From NCBI GenBank assembly GCA_963678705.1, contig OY783212.1, forward strand, positions 3,224,001 through 3,288,000: DNA of 64,000 nt, read 5' to 3'. This DNA comes from Panorpa germanica. Lineage: Eukaryota; Arthropoda; Insecta; Mecoptera; Panorpidae. Positions 26,101-35,428 of the stretch are shown in pieces. Made by a program: the position numbers and the translations under genes. Position 1 is the first letter of the stretch. Each line of letters opens with the position of its first letter. The notes under the pieces are model-generated. The model did not search any database. It saw only the letters and a program-made list of their open reading frames with translations, and was not told the origin of the DNA.

Positions 26101-29100
26101 GGTATTCGTTTGAGATTTAAGATAAATTTTAAATAACCAATATTTTCCTTAATATTTCTTTTCTTAATTATAAAATAAGGTGTGAATTGTATAGAAAATA
26201 TAGCTGCCATTTGCAATCAATTCTTGTAGTGGGTGCAACATTCAAAATAACGATTGAATTTATATAAAAACATTTTGTGGCATGGTATGTACAAATTGTT
26301 ACTACATATGTTAAAATAATATTTAAAAAAAATACATTTTACAATTAGGTATTCAATATTTATATATTTTTTCTTTTAGTTATGTATGAATTTATATATA
26401 TATATATATATTGAAATATGTGAACTGGTTTACAGCCGCGTTATAAATAAGCTTCTGTCAATAAATATACTGCCCCATTATAAGTTAATTTTATTGTAAA
26501 AATACAACATTAATTTACTGGTTTTTGATATTAATTATAGAATTACAATATATCTAAGGAAATACAAGTAAAATATAAATTGTTATCAAATTGGAGAAAT
26601 GGTAAATGTGCTTTTTTTAAACCAGATGTAAATAAAATGCTCCTGGAACTTTCTAAAACATAGAATATATATAAAAAATATAATGGTACAATTGTGAAAT
26701 TTGTTTACAGTTTTCATTAATAAATGTCATTCAAAATATATTTTCGTAAGTGTAACTGAAAAAGATAATTAAATGAGCGAACACCGTTGTAAACCTTATC
26801 TACTCTTTCAAATTATTACATTAATTTGTAATTTATTATGTATCGAGAAATATTTTTATGCTTTAAATAATAATGCATAAATCTTACATATTTTGAAATA
26901 TTTACAACTGGGTATTTTCTAAACCAATAGTTGCATATATCCCCAAATTGTTTGTGGGTCGTTGAATTCAATACGAAAAAACGCGTGTTGAGGTATTCAT
27001 AGATTTCTGCAAAAATATCATGTAGTATACTTAATTGCCTTAACCTTAGGTTTGGAAAAAATGATTAATTATTTTGTAATTTGCTACAAATATTTCAAAT
27101 TATCGCACAGAATAAATAATTTGTGTGAATTTTGTTGATTATGAAATATTTAAATAGTAGTCTCGTTTAGTTTTGAATATACCAACTATATATGTTGGAT
27201 TATGCGAGTCATTAAGACTTTGTAAACCTTAAGTATATAGTGGTAATTAAGCTCCGACAACAATTATTTTTATGTATTATAATTTTTTTTTGTGCGTTTT
27301 CACCTTATAATCTCCATTACATCTCATCTCATTCTAACTTTATTTAAAAATAAATGTAGCCACTTGACACACTATGCTTAAATATAAGTAATACGTAAAT
27401 GTCTTTAGTCCTTGACTAAGTGTCATTTGTCTTTATGCTTTCTACTTTTTTATACCTCCTTTCGTTTGCGCTTCATCTCTGCTACCAAAAAATGAATGTA
27501 TTTTCTTTCTTTTAGTGTTGGACAATGTAGCTGACAGTGATTCAGAGGACGAGTGGAATTATTACACAGGAAACCAGACTACGCAGAGCAACGAAAAGGA
27601 ATCTATTCTTGAGCCTGTAATTATAGTTTGATTTGCAAATTTTTATTTCAAAATCATTTTTTTTCCATTCACTTCCTTTCTAAACTATAACGTATTCTTT
27701 AGTCATCTGAAAAAGAAATTGAAGATATGTCTTCTCAACTGAACCCAGACGCCGCTCCATTTGTTCCGGTATCGCCCAGCGTGTCTCCTGTTCGACCCCC
27801 TATATTAGATCATATTATTATGGGTAACTAGAAAAGATTTTATCAATTTATTACATTACAAAAAATACAAGGGATAATTATATTACATTATATAAATGTG
27901 TTTTAGATGATGTGGTGATAGCTCAAAGTCCGCGAAAGGTTTCTGCGGCGCCAATGGAAAATTTTCCTGTTCCAACTCTACACGAATTTGAAGATGAAAT
28001 CTCTAGTAAACCGGGTGATCTTGAAGTTGATTTAGATATGTTAAGACCTGAATCGTCACATAGTGTAAATTACTCATATTGCTATTTTTGGTACATTTTG
28101 GACATAAGTATTTTTCCCAAATGCATTAAAAACTTTTATTTTTAGGGAAGTTCAAATCAAGAAATGAATTTGAAGGAAACGAGCCATGGAGATGAAAAAC
28201 TTGAAAATGGATTACTGGAAACCGAATGTTCTACTAACTTTAATGTTGTTTCACAGCTGAATCCTTATATTGAAAGTTTTAAACCTCAGGATCCAATGTC
28301 TATGTCGTTTTATCAAGATAAAAATGACCCTTCGGATAATCCGTTTGATGACGAATTATGTCAAATAAAAAATAAAAACCCCTTCGATTTAAATGCAGTG
28401 CAATTAATTCCGGATAGTGATGAAGAGATTGGTGTTAAAGATTCTTTCGACGATGTTGTAAAATATGAGGGTTTGAAAGAAAACGAAATGTTCAGTAACA
28501 ATGTTGAAGGTGATTTAATGTCACCAGTCAATGAACTTGCATCTCCCGACGACAATCAAGGAGTAGACCTCCTAAAACATATAAATGAAATATCAAACAT
28601 CACTACAAATATTTCGGAAGAGGTTGCTGCTAATATTATTTCTCCTATTGATGATTTTAATGATGTTTCTACAGAGCATAACGTGGACTTAATTGCTCCT
28701 ATAGAACAAGACGTTAATGTTGATCTATCATCAATAACAAAAGAAATACAATCTGCCCAAAATGACATTATCTCTTTCATAAACGAAGCTGTATCCGTTA
28801 ATAATGAATTCAATGAAAATGATGAACACGTTGCTCCAATTAGTGATACAGTTAAGGAAAGTCTTTTATCTATGAATGAATTGAATGCACTAGAAGCAAA
28901 CCTGGAACACTTATCTGAAGGTGTGTCTGAATTATCAAATAATATGTCGTTCACAGAATTAACAAACCATAATACAGAAATTGCTAGTGATATTGAGAAT
29001 GAGTTAACGTCTTCGAGAGATAAAGATTTATCACCGCTGGTTGAAAACTTGCAGAATTTACTGATTAATGAGGCTGTAGAAAATATTCCTATTGATGGTT

Positions 29101-31515
29101 TAGATATAGAAAACTTAAACCCAACTCTTAAAGAAAATGTTGAACTAGAAGTTCTTGCGGACACTAACAGTTTCCTGCCTAGTGATGACAAATTAAAAGA
29201 ATCTGTTCTGCCTGCATCACCGATAGAAGATACACTTATTACTCAACTTAAAGAAACAGAGATAAATAGTGTATCGCCAACACCAGACAGCCAATGCAAA
29301 TTTGAAAATGTTGATCAAGATCCTTTAGGATATCCTCCTGCGGAACAAAAAATTGAGTCATTTGAATCTACAGGATATACCGATGAACATTGTTTTGAGA
29401 TCGAGTTACCACAAGTGTGTAATAATCAGGCAATTGTGGAAGCTACTCAAAAAATGACGGAAGAAGTTACATCTTTGTTGCAGGAAGTCTCTCAGCCGTC
29501 TAAAGAACTTTTTGAAAATAATGTTAGTGAAATAATTGACAGCGAAGGATATTTGGATAACGCTGTTTGTAATAATCCTATAAAATCGAATGAAATTCAT
29601 TTAGAAGAAAAACTTAATGAAAATGCAAATAATTTTAAATCTTGTGAAGCGGAAGAGAGCGTTAATAAGCTTGCAGACGCTATTGAACAAGTACTTGATA
29701 CTCATGTCGTTGATTGTGTACCAGAGCCAGCTAAAGAGTCTCCTGTAGAAATTTTAAAAGAAGTCAGTGACTCTCTTGAACAAAAACTTGAAGAACCTAA
29801 AGTGACTAACGTTGATATAGTTGAGGAAATTTCTAAAACTATGCTTGTTACCGAGAAAGAAGTGCCTGCAAAGAAAATTGATAAGCCAACTGTAAAGAAA
29901 AGTAGCATATCGGCTGTCAACAAGAAACCAATTAGTAAGACTACTACTACTGCACCTAAAACTACAACAGTTCCTGCAAAACCTACTACAACCGTTAAAA
30001 GAACTGTACCTAGTTTAAGTTCGAAGACAACTACTGTTACTAAAACAACTACTGATAAAATTGGAACGAGAACATCTAGTCTAACAGCTAAATCTACGGT
30101 AGGTGTGAAGGCACCTTCAGCAAGATCACCTGCAACTCTCAGGGCTTCTACTACATCCAATTCAACATCAGATGTCAAGCTCCGATTATCTTCCGGAGCT
30201 GCTTCTTCCCCTAGATCAACGACTTCTAAAACCACCAGCTCGCCTAGAACAGTTTCGTCTGTGAAAGTTGCATCAACAACAACTTCAAGTTTAGCAAAAC
30301 CTTCCGCAGAAAAGAAACCTTTAACTAGGGCATCCTTAACGAATGGTGCAACTGAAAAAACAGCCCTAAAGAAAACTAATGTTTCTCTCAGTGCACCTAA
30401 ACCAACATCGATCAACAAGACTGGATCCACAACGAAACCACCAACTAGACCTTCTACTGCTCCAACCGTTAAAACAACCGTGCCTCCCAGGTCAGTAAAA
30501 CTCCTTCCAAGTAAAACTATTATAGCTCTATGGTAATCCTACCACAGGTCTTTTTATGTTAAAAAATATATTTATTACAGAGTACCTTTAACGAAGCCCC
30601 GTGTATCATCTGCTGCAGACAAAGTAATGAAAAACACAACAAATTTAGCCGCCAAATCATCAATAAAAGCAACATCGGTTACTGCACCTAGAACAACTTC
30701 CATGAACAGTAGCACTTTGCGTAAAACTGAAACAAAGGTATTTCATTTTTAGATAAATTTCAATAAACGCCAGGGACTATTGTGAAGCGTTTTACTTGTC
30801 TGTTCAAATTTTCGACACAAAATTATAGCAATTACATATTCATTAATTAACCCTTTTTCGTTTTAAGTCCGGGTAATACACGAGAAAGCAGTTCTGTGGT
30901 TTATATTAAAGAAAACTAATGTTTGATCATATACACCGGCTAAACCGGAGTTATATAATATTATATTAACTCTTGCTATTTATCGAAGTTTAATATTGTT
31001 CTGTTACATTGTGTTTATATAAATATTTATATTAATATTTTCTTTACTGATATATTTATTTAATATGTAAAACATTATATAATCTGCATAAAAAATATTA
31101 TTTACGTCAAAAAACGTAAATTTATAGCAAAAGTTTAATTTTTTAAAATAGATTGTATTAGCCTACAGATTTTTATATAAAAGGTAAACTTTTTTCTGTT
31201 AAATAATAAAAATAAATTTTAGTTGTATCTTTTTTAATATTATAGACCAGCGCTGGAAGTAAACCAATTGCAAAGACTTCAACTCTTCAAAAGCTAAAAC
31301 CTACTTCTGAAAAAACAGTATCTAGAACTGTGACAAAAACCACTACCACAAAAACAGCAATCATTAGACCAACGAAAGCATCAGTGATACAAAATGGTGA
31401 CACCAAGATTATTGTGAAAGAAGAGATAACATTTACCAAGGAAATTGAACCGCTTAATCCGAACCCGATAGTGCAAGATACTACACTAATACTTATCGAT
31501 TCTTCCACCGACTAA
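11122..31515 (+). CDS. PP2C-family phosphatase (PPM1E/PPM1F, POPX type) with a long PAM2-bearing tail
   Basis: Metal-dependent Ser/Thr phosphatase. Family members dephosphorylate CaM kinases and PAK. Exons: 11122-11288, 11456-11565, 11639-11853, 12538-12726, 12802-12945, 13265-13358, 13449-13613, 24163-24726, 27516-27616, 27703-27823, 27907-28064, 28146-30490, 30581-30737, 31246-31515. They total 4800 nt, 1599 aa, phases all closing. Residues 1-140 are the helical N-terminus typical of PPM1F. The catalytic domain (about 141-391) has intact motifs: RRKMED (144-149), DGHAG (176-180), GDSQ, AVSRAIGD, ACDGLWD (336-342) and TDN (381-383). Exon 8 encodes both the last catalytic strand and the start of the tail, so the fusion is not an annotation join. 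The tail has an acidic part, a perfect PAM2 motif ([12 protein letters not shown], 594-605), NPF motifs, and a Thr/Ser/Lys-rich basic C-terminus (about 1250-1599). Human PPM1E/F are far shorter. Confidence 0.9.
14320..14450. mobile_element. Relic of family A MITE arm
   Basis: The segment TCTCCGTCAATCTTTAGATA with the following AATAAAA..ACGCC..CAATAAACAATT..AAAATCG order matches the outer 130 bp of the copies at 37965-38525 and 53883-54554. No second end is recognisable, so this is a truncated fragment within the phosphatase intron. Confidence 0.6.
15588..15664 (+). CDS. Candidate exon inside the phosphatase intron
   Basis: A TTTTAG acceptor is followed by 25 open codons with non-AT-driven composition (…[18 protein letters not shown]…) and a TAG|GTAAAG donor. 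It is read from phase 0, which does not fit the phase-1 donor of the preceding phosphatase exon (the phase-compatible frame has a stop). If real it belongs to an alternative transcript start or to a nested gene. I do not recognise the peptide. Confidence 0.3.
18206..18316 (+). CDS. Candidate terminal exon inside the phosphatase intron
   Basis: A long T-tract ending ACTTCAG precedes 36 open codons and a TAA at 18314-18316. The peptide ([19 protein letters not shown]…) is balanced and hydrophilic, unlike translated AT-rich intron. It could be a nested gene's last exon or a coding relic. A frame this short would stay open by chance fairly often, so support is modest. Confidence 0.28.
   Translation, partial: FLQFDEETGHLRKDAIGTRNSIRNNAAGEYTVLEPP
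22623..22849. mobile_element. Foldback MITE (227 bp) in the phosphatase intron
   Basis: Two arms of about 95 bp are near-perfect reverse complements. The left contains GGTCGTGATCGAAC and ACATTTTACGAATCACTT. The right contains AAGTGATTCGTAAAATGT and GTTCGATCACGATC. A loop of about 45 bp made of AATAAT lies between them. No coding capacity. The arms make this a strong potential hairpin in the pre-mRNA. Confidence 0.85.
27745..27793 (+). other. Segment encoding the PAM2 motif within phosphatase exon 10
   Basis: Part of exon 27703-27823. The encoded [12 protein letters not shown] matches the PAM2 consensus (S/T-x-L-N-P-x-A-x-x-F-x-P), which binds the MLLE domain of cytoplasmic poly(A)-binding protein in Paip1/2, Tob, ataxin-2 and others. 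The key Leu and Phe are both present. It lies in an otherwise disordered acidic region, as functional PAM2 motifs usually do. Confidence 0.8.
30847..31202. repeat. Dispersed repeat related to the TTAA-flanked MITE at 52579
   Basis: The central part (about 30977-31095) shares a long, diverged match with 52758-52875, including TTTATCGAAGTTTAA, TTCTGTTA and ACATTATATAAT. TTAACCC at 30847-30853 and TTAA near 31199 may be its ends. It fills most of the intron before the last phosphatase exon. Confidence 0.55.
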
Positions 31516-32023
31516 TTCGTGTAAGAAACAAAAATTGTATAGAGCTTATATTACTTAATTGGAGTTTTAATCTGAACAATGCTTATATGAGTATTTATCA
31601 GTTATTATCATTTTAACTTATGGAATAACCGAAAAAAGGTTTTCATTTATTTGTTGTCTCATAAATTATTTATTAAACTTTTTATCGTTTTATGAAGTAT
31701 ACTTAAATTTAATTTTTTTATGTGAATATGGAGAAATTATAAAATTGCTGTGTTGTTTGTTTTTTTTAAATTATTTATATATCATATTTGAAAGGAATTT
31801 AAATATAACTGTAAAACACTTTCATAATTTTTAATATGTAATAAAATTCTTAAACGTTTTTGGTGTAGTTTTTTGTTATCATATTACTTCAAAATACGTA
31901 TAGAAAATATCTGCTTCTTTATCATCACATATTATATATACTTTATATTAATAAATCACAGACTTATATATACTTCTGGACAGCTAAGATGGTCAATTAA
32001 TTTATCTGCAGGTGAATTGAAGA
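31516..32023. other. Phosphatase 3' UTR and short spacer
   Basis: AT-rich with no open frame worth reporting. An AATAAA-type signal at about 31841-31846 is a plausible polyadenylation site for the phosphatase transcript. Confidence 0.5.
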
Positions 32024-32361
32024 ATGGGACCTGTTGGAAGCGGTCACGAATTATATAAAAGTCTGCGACTCAGTTTGCAACTTGGTAGAGGTTTGAAGGT
32101 ATAGTTCTAGAAGGTCTTTCTGACATTCTAGATATTGGCAAATATAAATTATATAAAGAATTGGAAAAGATAAAATGACTGTTTTATTAGAACAATGTTC
32201 AAAATATTTTGATGACATATTTCTTAACGTGTTCTTAACAGGATCCTTTCTCTATTGATTTGATTGAATTCGTGGATCGGAGTTTGATCGGCTCTATGTT
32301 CTGCGGCTTTGTGGCCCTATTTTGCTTCCTCATGGTTATACTACTGATAAAGATTGTTGTG
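32024..32361 (+). CDS. Candidate small single-pass membrane protein (3' part not resolved)
   Basis: Two exons join in phase 0: 32024-32098 (25 codons from ATG, ending at an AAG|GTAT donor) and 32242-32361 (40 codons after TTAACAG, ending at GTG|GTATGT). The product starts MGPVGSGHELYKSLRLSL, continues with a short amphipathic stretch (DPFSIDLIEFVDRS) and then one hydrophobic helix of about 23 residues (MFCGFVALFCFLMVILL) followed by Lys. GC content and codon use rise locally against AT-rich surroundings. After the donor the next exon is uncertain: an acceptor near 32710 would add Ile then a stop, while reading through gives a stop at 32443-32445. I do not recognise a family. It sits between the phosphatase and the K+ channel on the same strand. 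Confidence 0.5.
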
Positions 32362-33757
32362 GTATGTAAAATTGTTATTGCTAAATGTATACACATTTAT
32401 TATTCTAGAAAAAGATTGTTCGTCACAAAATTTTTTGTAGTATAAGTTAAAAAATGGGTCATCAATAAAATACCATTGTTATTTTAACATCTTTTGTATG
32501 CAATGCCTAGGAATAATATATATTATATCAAATAAATATTTAAATGGTTATTTTGTAAAAATATTTATTATTCGGAAACTCAAAGGTCACATATTTTATT
32601 TATTAAATTATCAGTATAGGATAGGGTGTTGAGAAAAGCTAAATAAATATTATATGTAAGGAGCTTATAATTAATCACAATATCTATTGTATTTCAACAT
32701 TATTTTAGATTTGATTTTCATTTTTTTTTCTAAAAGATAATCTAATTAGTGTCTTTATTTAGTCAGTAAGATATGATTGCTTTTGAAATCTTTTTTTTTA
32801 TTAGAGTTATTATAACATGTTAACATTTATTAAATACAACGAATTTCTTAAGTTTATATATTCCTTAATAATATAATTGTGCTACATTGTTCTTGTGAAA
32901 GTTGTTCGTTCTGACTAAAGCATAGAACTTAGAATTGTGCTCTCAATACAAAGAATACAACAATCTTGCTTGCTTGTATATGTAATAATTTCAGAAGATA
33001 ATGTATTTGAATAATTATAATTTAATGTTCCTTTCTTTGTAAAGTTAATTATAGTTTTAATAAAACCCCTAAAAGAGCAAATAATTTTTAATTTCTTGAG
33101 AGACAATTAAGAACTTTTTTTTCACATTAATCTGAAGTGGGGTAGTAGAGGCTTCTAAAGTAAAGTAAAAAATGTTTTTATGTGATGCATTTTTTCCAAA
33201 TAATAATTGTAATTCTGAATTAGTTTTATCAATTTGTTAAGTGGCGTGTTAAAGAACTGATATCAAAACGGTTGCGGACCTTTCTATTTTAAAATAACAT
33301 TTAAAATATTTTGTGCTATTGTGTCTTAAGTGGTATTATTACACCACATTTAATTAGAATCTCTTATTTGATTCGTTCAAATCGTGTTTATAAAATATGC
33401 AAATATGTATTACAAAAATGTTTCCGCTTTTATAACATTAATAATATATGAACTTTTACAATAAATAATTATATATAACATGTCTTTTCTATTATATATT
33501 ATTATATATGTATTATTAAACAATAAATCTAAAGTAAAATATACCTCATTGTTTCTATTATTTGTTAACAAGAATTAGAATGATGGCCTGTGCCTTTTAA
33601 CATTATCATCAACACGACTTTAAAGGAATTTGTGGGTTGTATGTGTAGACTCAACTGAAATCCATCTTGTTATTACAAGTTGTCGTCTTATGAAGATTAC
33701 ACTGCTCTTTTCAACAAGCTGCATCCACACTACAAACGAAGAACCAAAACACTTTCA

Positions 33758-33888
33758 CTAGATACAATTGATTTTGTCAGATAATAGCAACTAGATACAA
33801 TTGTTTTTGTCAGATAATTGTGACTAGATGCAATTGATTTTGGTATGCAATTGTGACTAGATATAATTGATTTTAGCAGGCAGTTTTC
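33758..33888. repeat. 33-bp tandem repeat, four copies
   Basis: Units begin with CTAGATRYAATTG at 33758, 33791, 33824 and 33857, a period of exactly 33 bp, each followed by a TTTTGTCAGATAAT-like second half. The last two units are more diverged. Non-coding minisatellite. Confidence 0.85.
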
Positions 33889-34846
33889 AGTGTTCGTGTG
33901 CATCCCACTGTATACTGCACTTTACTAACCGATTTCTATATAACCATAAAACTATCTATCCAACAAATTTAAAATTGCTATAAAACTTATAATATAGAAA
34001 GCATAAGCGCGATGAGTCTTGTCATGTGTTTGTGCAGATGTAGTAGAGGGTACCTATTAAGTCAAAAAATTAAAAAAAACACAATTTTTAATTTTATTCT
34101 CATTATTATTATTTGCTGCACAATAAAGCATGTGCTACTTCTCACTCCTATCTTCACCACAGCCTACTACACCTACCACCACTACTTAGTAAGATCAGGA
34201 TTACAGCATTAAAGATAAGAAAATTATCTGAATCGGCGTCTTTAGTTTCACACCTTTAGATATTTTCCTTATCTCTACATCACGTGATAATAGAGATAAA
34301 AAAACTTGTTGTAATTTTAAACAGTGTCTCTAAAATATTTATAAAATATATAAATAATTCTTAAGGAGTGTACAAGTGTATCTTGACGCGTGCTTTGACA
34401 TGCTCATTTTGCACATGTGAATTTCTAGTGTTAAAGTGTATTTCCAAGAGAATATAAATCAACTTAGTTTGTGATTGTCTGGGAGTTTGTGATTTTCTGG
34501 GAGTCTATCTAAACAAATGTGAGTATTCAATACTGGCTGAACAATAAACACCTGTATTTAAGAAACGTTTTTATAATTTATGAATTCTGCATATTGATAA
34601 GGCGTTGTAATTTATACACTTGTATTGAAACCATTTATAAAACAAATAATTAACTTTCTGTGTTATATCTGTGGTGCTTTTTATGTTAAATTTCTTTTCA
34701 ATTACTTTTAGAAAATTAATTAATAATATCTGTAAACTAAATAATAGAGATTTGATAAATAATTTATTAAATTGTTGACAAATCACGAATATCTATTGTT
34801 ACAAACATTTAATAATCTCTGTTCCTTCTTTCGTCTTAAAATTAAA

Positions 34847-35095
34847 AATATCGCATCTTAAGAAATGCAGAAAATCTTATTATTGCTAAAATTTAAAATA
34901 AAACATATTTATCAGCTTTAATAAGACTATAACCTTCTTACTTCTCTAAAAATGCAGAAAATCTAACATTTACTAAAATTAAAAATATAACATTGTTATC
35001 AGATTTAACAAGAGTATAACCTTCTATTTCAAGAAATGCGGAGAATCTTATTTTTCCTAAAATACAAAATATTTATCAATATTACAAGAGTACAT
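34847..35095. repeat. About 85-bp tandem repeat, nearly three copies
   Basis: The landmark ATGCAGAAAATCT recurs at 34865, 34952 and (as ATGCGGAGAATCT) 35036, with CTAAAAT, TTATCAG and ATAACCTTCT in the same order between them. The spacing is 87 and 84 bp. Diverged, non-coding. Confidence 0.8.
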
Positions 35096-35428
35096 ACATA
35101 CCAGGTATGGCTATTTTTAAACGACACTGATGCTACTGTATACGATCTACGCATGTGCCAAAGTTCTATGACCGACTACTGTGTAACGTGAAACCTTCTC
35201 TCGAAAGAGAATGATTTACGCTACACAGCGGTCGATAATGCAACTGTGGCGCATGCTTAGTTCGTCTGCAGCAGTGAGTAGTGAAGTCTGAGCGAACACG
35301 TTAATTGGTAAACTTAACAGTATCTTAACGAGTATAACAAAAATAAATTAAAAATTGTTCTTAAAGAACTGTTAGCTGTCATTATAATATAATCACTTTA
35401 ATTAAAAAATTTCAGATTTATTAATTCA

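Larger units (their letters stand above)
32446..35428. other. Intergenic with tandem repeats; K+ channel 5' region at the end
   Basis: AT-rich. Two tandem arrays lie at 33758-33888 and 34847-35095 (separate entries). A GC-richer patch at about 35130-35310 precedes the channel's first coding exon and may contain its transcription start. The acceptor TTTCAG just upstream of 35415 implies a separate 5' UTR exon. Confidence 0.45.

Noticed and set aside
28556-30430. Long open frames on the minus strand (211 and 242 codons) opposite the phosphatase tail
   Set aside because: They are antisense shadows of a low-complexity Thr/Ser/Glu-rich exon. The plus strand frame is in phase with neighbouring exons and the antisense ones have no splice or start context.
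33758-33888. CRISPR-like array
   Set aside because: The 33-bp repeats are contiguous tandem units without spacers, in a eukaryotic genome.
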